A stretch of DNA of 64,000 nucleotides. Origin: Macrococcoides epidermidis (GTDB lineage Bacteria; Bacillota; Bacilli; Staphylococcales; Staphylococcaceae). The translations under genes and the position numbers were made by a program. The notes beneath the pieces were generated by a model that was not told the origin of the DNA, ran no database searches, and saw only the letters and a list, made by a program, of their open reading frames with translations. Below are positions 26,878 through 35,256 of this stretch, piece after piece; position 1 is the stretch's first letter, and every line of letters begins with the position of its first letter. The stretch is from NCBI RefSeq assembly GCF_042659445.1, contig NZ_JBHSSR010000001.1. The stretch is one strand, 5' to 3'.

Positions 26878-28220
26878 TATTTGGCACCCCCTTTGGCAAA
26901 TTGCTCTACATCAAATTGTGCCGGCTTATCTTTATACATACGGAGTAATACGTAGCTACATGAAAAACCTAAAACAAGATAAAGTAATCCAAAAGCAACA
27001 AGCACAAGGCTCACACCATCTGCATGCGTAGCACCTTCAGCAACTTTCATATAACCTCGTAATAACCATGGTTGACGTCCCATCTCAGCTAGGAACCATC
27101 CAAATTCAATAGCTAACATGCACAGAGGTCCAGTTAAAGCAATGAGATATAGCATGAAATTATGCGTTGCTAACTTATTTTTAACTTTATTTAATATTAC
27201 ATATAGTACACTGACAGCAAAACTAAACATACCGAAGAACACCATAAGATCGAAGAAATAATGAATGATCAAAGGGGGTTGTTCATCTTTAGGTATTTCA
27301 TCTAATCCTTTAACAGTCGTATCAAAACTGTTATCAGCAAGAAAACTTAACATACCAGGTATTTTTATTGCGCCTTTTACTTCCTGTGTTTTTTCATCAA
27401 GAACACCAAATAAGACTAAGTCAGCATTTTTATCACTTTCAAAATGCCATTCCATTGCCGCTAATTTTTCCGGTTGTTCATTGTGCAGGAACTTCGCTGA
27501 TAAATCACCCGCTAATATCGTCAATAAACTAAAAATCAACCCTACAATCATCGCCATTTTTAAAGATTTCATGTGATAATCTTTATCTTCTGGAAATTTA
27601 TTACGTAATAATTTTACGGCTGCTACACTTGCGATACAAAAAGCTATTGTCATTCCACCTGTTGTTACAACATGGAAAGAACGCACTAAAAATGAGCTAT
27701 TTAACATTGCTTGAATTGGATCAATATCTACTAGCACTCCATTTTTTACTTTGAATCCTTCCGGTGTATTCATAAATGAATTTACACTTGTGATAAATAA
27801 TGCGCTTAATGTTGAACCGATAATAATTGGTATATTAAGTAACCAATGTGTCCATTTATTTTTAAAGCGATCCCATGTATATAAATATATACTTAAGAAA
27901 ATTGCCTCAAAAAAGAATGCAAATGTTTCCATAAAGAGTGGTAATGCTATAACCTGACCACCCAACTGCATAAAAGATGGCCATAATAATGACAGCTGTA
28001 AACCGATAATCGTTCCTGTAACAACACCTACAGCTACTGTGATTGTAAATGTTTTTGCAAAACGTCTTGCCATTGCCGTATATTTCGGATTATTATATTT
28101 TATGCCTAACCCTTCCGCAATCATTATCATCAGTGGCATTCCAACACCTATTGTGGCAAAAATAATATGAAAACCTAACGTCATCGCTGTTAATAAACGA
28201 CTTAACACAACACCATCCAT
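26877..28220 (-). CDS. cydA: Cytochrome bd quinol oxidase subunit I
   Basis: 447 residues, about nine helices. Haem ligands are visible: His in TLGFHIIFATIGVG (residue 18), His in VRSFHVVTTGG, and Met in FLAEMGRQPWLLRG. The Q loop is of the short type usual in Firmicutes. Ribosome site GGAGGA; a Rex-like palindrome sits immediately upstream of it. First gene of cydAB-ktrC. Confidence 0.95.
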   Translation of the reverse strand: MDGVVLSRLLTAMTLGFHIIFATIGVGMPLMIMIAEGLGIKYNNPKYTAMARRFAKTFTITVAVGVVTGTIIGLQLSLLWPSFMQLGGQVIALPLFMETFAFFFEAIFLSIYLYTWDRFKNKWTHWLLNIPIIIGSTLSALFITSVNSFMNTPEGFKVKNGVLVDIDPIQAMLNSSFLVRSFHVVTTGGMTIAFCIASVAAVKLLRNKFPEDKDYHMKSLKMAMIVGLIFSLLTILAGDLSAKFLHNEQPEKLAAMEWHFESDKNADLVLFGVLDEKTQEVKGAIKIPGMLSFLADNSFDTTVKGLDEIPKDEQPPLIIHYFFDLMVFFGMFSFAVSVLYVILNKVKNKLATHNFMLYLIALTGPLCMLAIEFGWFLAEMGRQPWLLRGYMKVAEGATHADGVSLVLVAFGLLYLVLGFSCSYVLLRMYKDKPAQFDVEQFAKGGAK

Positions 28221-28233
28221 GTATATCCTCCTT

Positions 28234-28251
28234 TTGTGATTGTACTCACAT
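28234..28251. promoter_or_regulatory. Candidate Rex operator of cydAB
   Basis: TTGTGATTGTACTCACAT matches the Rex palindrome TTGTGA-N6-TCACAA in 11 of 12 fixed bases. It lies two bases upstream of the cydA ribosome site, well placed for repression relieved by a high NADH/NAD+ ratio. Confidence 0.6.
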
Positions 28252-28436
28252 TTCTTTAAGTTTAATACACCTTATAAGGAATATAAAGAGAAACGCCTAA
28301 CAGTTTTGTGACAAATATGTGATCATCTTCGAACGATTTAAATTACATTTGACCATAATACCATTAATATTGATAATTCTGTCTGAAATCGCTATAGTAT
28401 TTATAGTTATTAAAAAGTAGTAAAAGAGGTAATGAT

Positions 28437-28670
28437 ATGAATATTGAAATATACACACAAGATAATTGTCCACCATGCGAATTTATTAAAAACTACTTCA
28501 GACAATCTTCACTTCAATTTAAAGAAAAAAATATCAAAAATATGGCATATAAAATAGAGATGATTGATTACGATGCTTTGAGTACCCCACTTATAAAAAT
28601 AGATGAAAAATTATTCTATACACCAGATATCGAAGCCATTGAAAAGTATATGGAGACTAAAAATGATTAA
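28437..28670 (+). CDS. Glutaredoxin-like thiol protein
   Basis: 77 residues. MNIEIYTQDNCPPCEF places a CPPC redox pair near residue 11 and the cis-Pro lies in LSTPLIKI, both thioredoxin-fold hallmarks. Similar to the small NrdH/YtpP-like proteins of low-GC Gram positives; the redox partner is unknown. Ribosome site AAGAGGTAAT. The last eight bases overlap the next gene. Confidence 0.75.
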   Translation: MNIEIYTQDNCPPCEFIKNYFRQSSLQFKEKNIKNMAYKIEMIDYDALSTPLIKIDEKLFYTPDIEAIEKYMETKND

Positions 28671-29493
28671 GTTATTAATGTATAGCATGATAGACCGCTT
28701 CGGAAAAAGTTTAGTACCATTATTCCATTCCAATCCCAAAAATGTTGATGTAGATAATATAACTATTAAAGGCTTGAGATTACACCATGCTCGACCGCTA
28801 TCAATTGTACATATCTCAGATTTACACGTCGGCTTTCAGTATAATTATCATGATTTAATAGAACACATTAAAATAATCAATAAACTACAACCTGATATCG
28901 TCATGATTACCGGAGATTTATTTGATAATTTAGAAGTGTTTAAAGAAAATCCTAATGATTATATACCATTACTAAAAACAATTAAAGCCCCTTTAGGCGT
29001 GTACTTTTCTTATGGTAATCATGATCAGCGTACACACTTAACACATGATTTAGAAACAGTATTGACTAATAGTCATATAACAGTGCTGAATAACTTTGGT
29101 AAATATATTAATTATGATGGCGAAGAAATATATATATGTGGTACTGATGATATTCTTAATGCTTCCGGAAATATCGAACAGGCAATACGAAACAGAAATC
29201 ATCCCAATGACTACACTATTACTTTAGTACACGAACCAGATTATGCAGATTTTGTAAAGAAATTCAATGTTGACCTCCAATTATCTGGCCATAGTCACGG
29301 GGGACAAATTTTTATTCCTATGCTTGGTGCACCAATTAAACCATCATTAGGAAGAAAATATTTAAAAGGTTTATTTAATTTGAAATATAAAAAACATAGC
29401 ATGTATCTTCATGTTTCCCGTGGTCTTGGTAGTACACATCTGCCAATCAGGTTTTTCGCTAAACCTCAAATAACAAAAATCTATATCAAATAA
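28663..29493 (+). CDS. Metallophosphoesterase (YkuE/YaeI-like)
   Basis: 276-residue calcineurin-like phosphoesterase. Motifs: HISDLHVGF, MITGDLFDN, YGNHDQR and LSGHSHGGQIFIP, the complete two-metal site. Relatives are peripheral membrane enzymes acting on lipid or cell-wall phosphates (LpxH/YkuE type). The start at 28663 overlaps the glutaredoxin-like stop (ATGATTAA) and has a GGAGA site; a frame extension to 28603 is less likely. The two genes form a tiny operon divergent from cydAB. Confidence 0.85.
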   Translation: MIKLLMYSMIDRFGKSLVPLFHSNPKNVDVDNITIKGLRLHHARPLSIVHISDLHVGFQYNYHDLIEHIKIINKLQPDIVMITGDLFDNLEVFKENPNDYIPLLKTIKAPLGVYFSYGNHDQRTHLTHDLETVLTNSHITVLNNFGKYINYDGEEIYICGTDDILNASGNIEQAIRNRNHPNDYTITLVHEPDYADFVKKFNVDLQLSGHSHGGQIFIPMLGAPIKPSLGRKYLKGLFNLKYKKHSMYLHVSRGLGSTHLPIRFFAKPQITKIYIK

Positions 29494-29526
29494 AGAAGAA
29501 GCTGAAATGATTTCAGCTTCTTCTTT
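29494..29526. terminator. Bidirectional terminator
   Basis: AGAAGAAGCTGAAA, loop TGA, TTTCAGCTTCTTCT between convergent phosphoesterase and ptsI genes. Confidence 0.9.
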
Positions 29527-29537
29527 ATTTTGTTGAA

Positions 29538-31247
29538 TTATAGATAAGCATCTACTAAAGAGATTACTTCTTCTTGTGTTGAACTATTTAATGCCTGCTC
29601 AGCAAGTTTAGACATTTCAACTTGGCTTAAGTTTTTAATTTGGCGACGAGCACGTAAAATACTCGTCGCACTCATTGAAAACTCATCTAAGCCTAATCCT
29701 AATAATAATGGAATAGCTGTTGTATCTCCAGCCATTTCTCCACACATACCTGTCCACTTACCTTCTTTGTGACTCGCATCAATGACTTGTTTTACAAGTC
29801 TTAAAATTGCAGGGTTATATGGTTGGTATAGATAAGAAACACGCTCAGACATACGGTCTGCAGCCATTGTATATTGAATTAAGTCATTCGTACCGATACT
29901 AAAGAAATCAACTTCTTTAGCAAAGATATCAGCCATAGCTGCTGTTGATGGAATCTCAACCATGATGCCTAATTCAATATTATCGCTAAATTTAATGTTT
30001 TCCTTCGTTAAGTTAGCTTTTTCATCTTCTAAAATAGCTTTTGCTTCACGGAATTCGTTAATTGTTGCGATCATAGGGAACATGATACTTAAATTACCAT
30101 GAACAGATGCACGTAATAAAGCTCTAAGTTGAGGTCTGAAAATTTCAGGTTGTGCAAGACATAAACGTATCGCTCTGTACCCTAAGAAAGGATTCATTTC
30201 TTTAGGTAAGTTTAGATAAGGTAACTCTTTATCTCCACCAATATCTAATGTTCTTACTACTACACGTTTACCATTCATCTCTTTTAAAACTTTAGCATAC
30301 GCTTCATACTGCTCATCTTCAGAAGGCATAGTGTCGCGTCCCATATATAGAAACTCAGTACGATATAAACCAATACCTTCAGCGCCATTGTTTACAACAC
30401 CAGTTAAATCATCAGGTGTTCCAATATTTGCTGCAAGTTCAACATGTTTTCCTTCAGACGTTACAGTTTTATCATTAACAAGTTGTTTAAGTAGTTCTTT
30501 CTCCTCAATAAATTGAGATTGCTTCTGTTTATAGGCTGTAATTGTAGCTTCATCAGGATTAAGAATCACTTCACCTTCGATACCGTCTACGATTACAAAA
30601 TCACCTTGTTTAACTAGTGAAGAAATATTTTTTGTACCAACAACAGCAGGAATTTCTAATGAACGGCTCATAATTGCAGAGTGAGAAGTACGGCCACCGA
30701 TATTAGTAGCAAATCCCTGAACAAAATCTTTATTTAATTGAGCTGTATCTGAAGGTGTTAAGTCTTCTGCAATAATTACTACTGGCTCATCAATTAACGT
30801 CGGATTTGGTAATGTAACGCCTAAAATGTGAGATAAAACACGTTTTGATACGTCTTTAATATCTGCTGCACGCTCTCTCATATATTCATTATCCATCGAT
30901 TCAAAGATAGTAACAAAATTATTAGCTACTTCAGATAAAGCAGCTGCAGCGTTTGATTGATTATTTTTAATATTTTCTTCAATTGGGTTAATAAGTTCCG
31001 GATCTTCTAATACTAACAAATGTGCATCAAATATAGCAGCTTTGTCAGGTCCTAATGCAACTTCAGCATTATTTCTGATTTGCGTTAACTCTACTTTTGA
31101 TTGATTTACAGCTGCTTTAAATTTTTCAACTTCAGCAGCTGTATCTGTAACTTTTTCATCTGAAAAAGATAAGTCAGGTTCAATCATAAGGTAGGCTTTA
31201 GCAATCGCTACACCATCAGATGCGCCTATCCCTTTAATGTGTTCCAT
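29538..31247 (-). CDS. ptsI: PTS enzyme I
   Basis: Phosphoenolpyruvate-protein phosphotransferase, 569 residues, first step of all PTS sugar uptake. The phospho-His is in GGRTSHSAIMSRSLEIPAVV near residue 190; PEP-site motifs GTNDLIQYTMAADR and TGMCGEMAGD are present in the C-terminal barrel. The ATG shares a base with the ptsH stop (TAATG). Confidence 0.97.
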   Translation of the reverse strand: MEHIKGIGASDGVAIAKAYLMIEPDLSFSDEKVTDTAAEVEKFKAAVNQSKVELTQIRNNAEVALGPDKAAIFDAHLLVLEDPELINPIEENIKNNQSNAAAALSEVANNFVTIFESMDNEYMRERAADIKDVSKRVLSHILGVTLPNPTLIDEPVVIIAEDLTPSDTAQLNKDFVQGFATNIGGRTSHSAIMSRSLEIPAVVGTKNISSLVKQGDFVIVDGIEGEVILNPDEATITAYKQKQSQFIEEKELLKQLVNDKTVTSEGKHVELAANIGTPDDLTGVVNNGAEGIGLYRTEFLYMGRDTMPSEDEQYEAYAKVLKEMNGKRVVVRTLDIGGDKELPYLNLPKEMNPFLGYRAIRLCLAQPEIFRPQLRALLRASVHGNLSIMFPMIATINEFREAKAILEDEKANLTKENIKFSDNIELGIMVEIPSTAAMADIFAKEVDFFSIGTNDLIQYTMAADRMSERVSYLYQPYNPAILRLVKQVIDASHKEGKWTGMCGEMAGDTTAIPLLLGLGLDEFSMSATSILRARRQIKNLSQVEMSKLAEQALNSSTQEEVISLVDAYL

Positions 31248-31513
31248 TATTTACTTAAACCTTCTTTAACTAAAACATCAGAGATAGCTTCAATCGCTTC
31301 TTTCTCATCTGAACCTTCAGCATAGATCGTGATTTCAGCATCTTTGCCAACTCCTAAACTCATTACACCCATAATTGATTTTAAGTTAACTTTTTTTGCA
31401 TTATACTCTAATTGAATATCTGATTCAAATTTACTAGCAGTTTGTACTAACATTGTTGCTGGACGTGCATGAATACCTGTTTCATCAATAATAACGTAAG
31501 ATTGTTGTTCCAT
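31247..31513 (-). CDS. ptsH: PTS phosphocarrier HPr
   Basis: 88 residues. His15 in TGIHARPATMLVQ accepts phosphate from enzyme I. Ser46 in LKSIMGVMSLGVG is the HPr kinase site used for CcpA-dependent catabolite control. The start at 31513 (MEQQSYVIID) has AAAGGAG nine bases upstream; ten extra upstream codons are not family sequence. A GTTGCA/TGCAAC palindrome at 31531-31544 lies just before the ribosome site. Confidence 0.96.
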   Translation of the reverse strand: MEQQSYVIIDETGIHARPATMLVQTASKFESDIQLEYNAKKVNLKSIMGVMSLGVGKDAEITIYAEGSDEKEAIEAISDVLVKEGLSK

Positions 31514-31693
31514 AATAAAAGTCTCCTTTGGTTGCATTTGCAACAGTTTATTTTATATATAACTTTATTAGTCTATACGATAGATAATATATCAAATAAA
31601 TCCCTTAACTTCAATTAATTCAACGTATTATATTAGACAATTATCACTACAAATATCAAAATGTCTGAAACTTGTAAAATTTAAATTTTTGAT

Positions 31694-32227
31694 TTACATT
31701 AATTCTCTTGCTACTTTTTCACATTTTTCAATATGTGCTTTGCCTAACTTTTGCATCATATAATAGCTTATTGTCCCAGAGACAGCTTGTCCGATAACCG
31801 GTACCCATTTCGATTGTTTCAGTACTTCTCTTCGAAGCAGTGTTTTAAATAAAACAGCTACTAATCCTTTAGTAATTTTTTTACCTATGAAATCGCTGCC
31901 TGTTTTAGCAGCCGAAAAAACTATTTTTTGTTTCATTTCATCACTATAACCACTCACTTGTTTATGGCTTAAACCATATACTGCATTAATTTCCTCAATA
32001 ATATCTGACATTAATTTCATATCTGCAGTCACATCAATGCCAGGAATCGGAACAACTGCTGCTGCTGAACTCATTAACGATTTATTATGAATTAATTTTT
32101 CCGAGCGTTCACGACGATCAATTAAATCACTTTCATTTTTAGGAAGCTGATTAATTTCTTTCTTAACTTTTTGATCTTTATTCATAGCATTGGTCGCTAT
32201 ATTAATTGCTGAATTTAAAATACCCAT
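31694..32227 (-). CDS. DUF697/EcsC-like hypothetical protein
   Basis: 177 residues. The central stretch SSAAAVVPIPGIDVTADMK and EEINAVYGLS resembles the helical membrane-associated DUF697/EcsC group; a second amphipathic region is near VPVIGQAVSGTISYYMM. No GTPase motifs, so it is a stand-alone version. Downstream of the RlmI-like gene on the same strand with a 74-base gap. Function unknown. Confidence 0.6.
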   Translation of the reverse strand: MGILNSAINIATNAMNKDQKVKKEINQLPKNESDLIDRRERSEKLIHNKSLMSSAAAVVPIPGIDVTADMKLMSDIIEEINAVYGLSHKQVSGYSDEMKQKIVFSAAKTGSDFIGKKITKGLVAVLFKTLLRREVLKQSKWVPVIGQAVSGTISYYMMQKLGKAHIEKCEKVARELM

Positions 32228-32301
32228 ATTATCACCTCTAAAATTTAATCAAATTTCTTAAGAGTATATTCCCTAAATAATTTAGTTTTAATCTAAAAGT
32301 T

Positions 32302-33471
32302 TTATTCTGATAAGATTTTAATTGTAATTACTTTTAAATATTTCGAAGCTTTATATTTATCAGTTGTTTTAAAGTCTTTAGGAAGACCCATAATTGATTC
32401 AATTTCAAATTGGCATAATGGCGTTAGCGTATCTGTTATCATTTTTTTAAATTGTTTTAACGGTACATTAGAAGCATTCGTCGATAAAATTAAATAACCA
32501 TTATAGTTCACGAGCGGAACAGCAGCCTCTATGAGTTCATGATAATTATCTTTTACAGAGAATACTTTTTTCTTATTACGTGAAAAACTAGGTGGATCTA
32601 TGATGATCGCATCAAATGTATTAAGATGACGCGCAAAATATTTCAATGCATCGAACGCATCTAAAGTATAAAACTTCTGAGATTCTAAAGGTAATTCGTT
32701 AATAGCGAAATTCTGTTCCATCAGTTCAATAGATCGCTTTGCAATGTCCACATTTGTAGTTTTATAGCTATTCGTTGCTGCAGCAATAGAAAAGCCACCC
32801 GAATAAGCAAATAGATTCAGGAAGTCATTTCCTTTCGTCTCAAGCTTCAATAATTTCTTACGTACATCTCGTTGATCCAGAAATAGACCGGTCATAGCAC
32901 CGTCATTTAAATCAATCATGTAACTGAGATTATTCTCTAAGATCATTATTGGAAATTCAATAGTTTCATCAGTTATTTGGTGAGTCGTCACATTTTTATC
33001 ATATCTAAGTTTTTCAAATATACTTTTATATTCAAAGATTTGTTGAATTGCTTCTACAATCACAGTTTTAAACTGATAGATTCCTTTTGAATACCACTGA
33101 ATTAATAAATGTCCATCATAACTATCTATCGTGAAGCCACCTAATCCATCGCCCTCACCGTTGTATAGTCGAAATGCATTTGTATCAGTCGCATTGAATA
33201 AAGACGCTCTAAATTCTTTAGCAGTTTCAAATAAATTAATAAAGTATGATGTCTCTAAAGCTGATACATAGCCTTCACTAACTTTCCAGCCAAATCCTCT
33301 ATTTTGTAATCCACAATAAAATGTACCTAAATGCTGGCCGGTATCACTTTGAACAATAAATAATTCTCCCTCATGGATATCATCTTTTTGATAAATATCA
33401 TCATTTTCTATTAAAAGATAACCTTGTTTAAATTTTTCCTGTTTATTTTTTTTGAGTAATACGCTTTTCAT
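32302..33471 (-). CDS. Class I rRNA methyltransferase, RlmI-like
   Basis: 389 residues. N-terminal PUA-like RNA-binding region (1-70), middle EEHD-type domain, and a C-terminal SAM-methyltransferase with LNLFAYSGGFSIAA (motif I, near residue 222) and AIIIDPPSFSRNKK (motif IV, near 290). The DPPSF motif places it with RlmI/RlmK 23S cytosine-C5 methyltransferases, although many Firmicutes paralogues have untested targets. Ribosome site AAAGGAG. A terminator and possible leader lie directly upstream. Confidence 0.8.
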   Translation of the reverse strand: MKSVLLKKNKQEKFKQGYLLIENDDIYQKDDIHEGELFIVQSDTGQHLGTFYCGLQNRGFGWKVSEGYVSALETSYFINLFETAKEFRASLFNATDTNAFRLYNGEGDGLGGFTIDSYDGHLLIQWYSKGIYQFKTVIVEAIQQIFEYKSIFEKLRYDKNVTTHQITDETIEFPIMILENNLSYMIDLNDGAMTGLFLDQRDVRKKLLKLETKGNDFLNLFAYSGGFSIAAATNSYKTTNVDIAKRSIELMEQNFAINELPLESQKFYTLDAFDALKYFARHLNTFDAIIIDPPSFSRNKKKVFSVKDNYHELIEAAVPLVNYNGYLILSTNASNVPLKQFKKMITDTLTPLCQFEIESIMGLPKDFKTTDKYKASKYLKVITIKILSE

Positions 33472-33504
33472 GTTTGTACTCCTTTAGTTTGATAATTTTA
33501 CTAT

Positions 33505-33592
33505 AACACAAAAACGGCAGTTGCCATCAGAGGCAACTGCCGTGATATATATTCGGAAAAATTAACTCCCATCCCCATGGGTTAATGTTTAC
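33505..33592 (-). ncRNA. Candidate small RNA or attenuated leader upstream of the RlmI-like gene
   Basis: A promoter (33599-33627) and a strong terminator (33507-33541) on the minus strand bracket about 88 non-coding bases. Near the 5' end UUAAC/GUUAA and CCAU/AUGG form a hairpin displaying GGGG. The G-rich part (GGGGATGGGAG) is unusual in this AT-rich genome. It is either a free-standing RNA or a leader that can terminate before the methyltransferase gene. I cannot assign it to a known family. Confidence 0.4.
33507..33541 (-). terminator. Strong terminator upstream of the RlmI-like gene
   Basis: ACGGCAGTTGCC, loop, GGCAACTGCCGT, a perfect 12-bp GC-rich stem followed on the minus strand by five T. 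It is about 130 bases past the stop of the 33673-34953 gene and 36 bases before the methyltransferase start. Confidence 0.85.
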
Positions 33593-33598
33593 TCTTTG

Positions 33599-33627
33599 AT
33601 TATATACCGTATTGTTGTAGTACACAA
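33599..33627 (-). promoter_or_regulatory. Sigma-A promoter of the candidate RNA
   Basis: Minus strand TTGTGT, 17-base spacer, TATAAT; predicted start near 33592. It lies in the gap after the upstream membrane-protein gene. Confidence 0.5.
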
Positions 33628-33672
33628 CAATAATTTCACAAATTAATTAAGCGGTGTGTTATATCACGCGTA

Positions 33673-34953
33673 TTAATATCGTTTACGTATGTGAATAATA
33701 TACAGCGGTACAACAAACATAAACATCATCAATAAAATAGGTGGGATAAACAGTGCTAAGTTTATACCTTTAAATACCATTAAATAAATACTCGTCACAA
33801 TTTTTAGCGTCAAAAAAGAAATTGTAAAAAGTTGACCAAAGTATCCTTTTCTTTTGAAATGAATTCTAATAGAGAAATAAATATATGCTATGATAATCAT
33901 CAGTAGTCCAACAAGATTAATCCATTCATAGAAATATTGCATTTTTACGACATTAAATTTACTTGCATCAAATAAGATATTACGATTATTCAGTTCAATA
34001 ACTGTAATGACGAACATTAATGCACTAAGTAAAATTTCAATATGAAATGACCTTATCCATCTTGGACGTTTAAACCACGAAGGTATGTCTTCTTCTTCAA
34101 GATTAATTTTATCTTTAATAGAATTAATCGCTCTTTTAAAGCATAATATTATTTTTTCATCAACCTTTAACGACGTTGTTGATAGTTTTTCAATCGTTGA
34201 ATTTGTTCCTTCCTGTAACTTCTGATTGATTTGTAAATCTCTTTTCTTTTTATTGCGGCGACTTAATTTTTCATGATCATCATTTTTTGTTGGTAATGTT
34301 CTTTTCAGGAAAACATAATTAAACAAACATAATGCTGCAATTAAAAGTAGTACTATAAAATAAAAGTTAATACTCATCACATCTAACGGTGATACTTTTT
34401 CTTTATTTAAATTATCATAGACAGCAAGTTGTGACATAAAATAAGCTATCCCGTATACTCCAATCAATACCACAAAATGAAATTTACGGTAATGCTCATT
34501 GAGTTTACGGCGATTAATCGTATAATAAACAAGAAAGATAAAAAATAATAAATAAAACAATGAAAATATACCATATACTTCAAATAAAAAGATGATGATT
34601 ACAAGCAAAATGATACTTGCTGCTAAAAGATAATAGTATGCGATCGTTTTATCAAAAATGGTCGTTTCTTTAAGCTTTCTTGAAATATAGATAAATGATA
34701 AACCTATAATAATTAATAGAACGCCGTAAATAGCAGGATAATTTTTGATATAATGGCTTAATAGTTTAATTAATTCAAAAATATAAATATTAATAAAATC
34801 AAAAAAGTTATACATATGTAATTTATTGATATCTATATCTTTAAAATGCGCAATCTGATTGCCATGATAAATAATAAAAATACCCAAAAATATACTTATG
34901 GCAGCTATAAAGTAGCCAATTAGTATTTCAAAATGTGTTTTAATCCAGTTCAT
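33673..34953 (-). CDS. Large multi-spanning membrane protein (possible AuxB counterpart)
   Basis: 426 residues with about ten hydrophobic segments in two blocks (roughly residues 10-30, 70-90, 105-150, 160-180, 195-215; and 305-325, 335-360, 370-420). A basic cytoplasmic loop of about 80 residues (KNDDHEKLSRRNKKKRDLQI onward) separates the blocks. No family motif is recognised. Between purD and ptsH in S. aureus there is a membrane protein I recall as auxB, implicated in lipoteichoic acid stability; the position and architecture fit, and the window also has an auxA-like gene. That assignment is positional inference. Confidence 0.65.
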   Translation of the reverse strand: MNWIKTHFEILIGYFIAAISIFLGIFIIYHGNQIAHFKDIDINKLHMYNFFDFINIYIFELIKLLSHYIKNYPAIYGVLLIIIGLSFIYISRKLKETTIFDKTIAYYYLLAASIILLVIIIFLFEVYGIFSLFYLLFFIFLVYYTINRRKLNEHYRKFHFVVLIGVYGIAYFMSQLAVYDNLNKEKVSPLDVMSINFYFIVLLLIAALCLFNYVFLKRTLPTKNDDHEKLSRRNKKKRDLQINQKLQEGTNSTIEKLSTTSLKVDEKIILCFKRAINSIKDKINLEEEDIPSWFKRPRWIRSFHIEILLSALMFVITVIELNNRNILFDASKFNVVKMQYFYEWINLVGLLMIIIAYIYFSIRIHFKRKGYFGQLFTISFLTLKIVTSIYLMVFKGINLALFIPPILLMMFMFVVPLYIIHIRKRY

Positions 34954-35034
34954 AATTCCACCTCTCTACCATTATATGAAAATACTTATTAAATGTCTTT
35001 TAAATCATAAAAAATCATCCTTAAGTATGAGAAT

Positions 35035-35059
35035 GTTTAACCTATTTAATTCAGGGAAT
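35035..35059 (+). promoter_or_regulatory. Sigma-B promoter
   Basis: GTTTAA, 13-base spacer, GGGAAT, a near-perfect match to the staphylococcal sigma-B consensus GTTTAA-N12-15-GGGWAW. The ATG of a 43-codon gene is 35 bases downstream with AGGAGG between. Confidence 0.8.
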
Positions 35060-35093
35060 AAATAAAACATAACAAGTATAGGAGGTAGTTAGT

Positions 35094-35225
35094 ATGACTG
35101 ACAAATACGAAGAAATTAAAGAAGCTGCTGAAGAAGCAAAAGAAAATAATGATAAGCAAGAGCAAGAGAATGAAAATGGTGGCAACGAGCAAACAAAAGA
35201 AGATATCCAAAAAACATTTGAATAA
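35094..35225 (+). CDS. 43-residue acidic miniprotein, sigma-B dependent
   Basis: MTDKYEEIKEAAEEAKENND is followed by a Glu/Asn/Gln/Lys-rich tail ending DIQKTFE. No hydrophobic core, Cys or aromatic cluster, so it is probably disordered or a single charged helix. A strong AGGAGG lies eight bases before the ATG, a sigma-B promoter in front and a terminator directly after, so the gene is a complete single unit. The opposite frame also looks open but has no ribosome site. Likely a general stress peptide; function unknown. Confidence 0.75.
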   Translation: MTDKYEEIKEAAEEAKENNDKQEQENENGGNEQTKEDIQKTFE

Positions 35226-35230
35226 TAAAT

Positions 35231-35256
35231 AAAGTCGCCAAATTGGCGACTTTTTT
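35231..35256. terminator. Bidirectional terminator of miniprotein and pur operon
   Basis: AAAGTCGCCA, loop AAT, TGGCGACTTT then T run; it abuts the purD stop and serves both strands. Confidence 0.9.

Noticed and set aside
28308..28330. Second Rex or Fnr box (TTGTGACAAATATGTGAT) upstream of cydA
   Set aside because: The two half-sites are in direct, not inverted, orientation, so it does not fit either palindrome.
33541..33640. Plus-strand RsaE/RoxS-like RNA (CTCCCATCCCC on the plus strand)
   Set aside because: No convincing plus-strand promoter, and no terminator follows the C-rich part; the minus strand has both signals.
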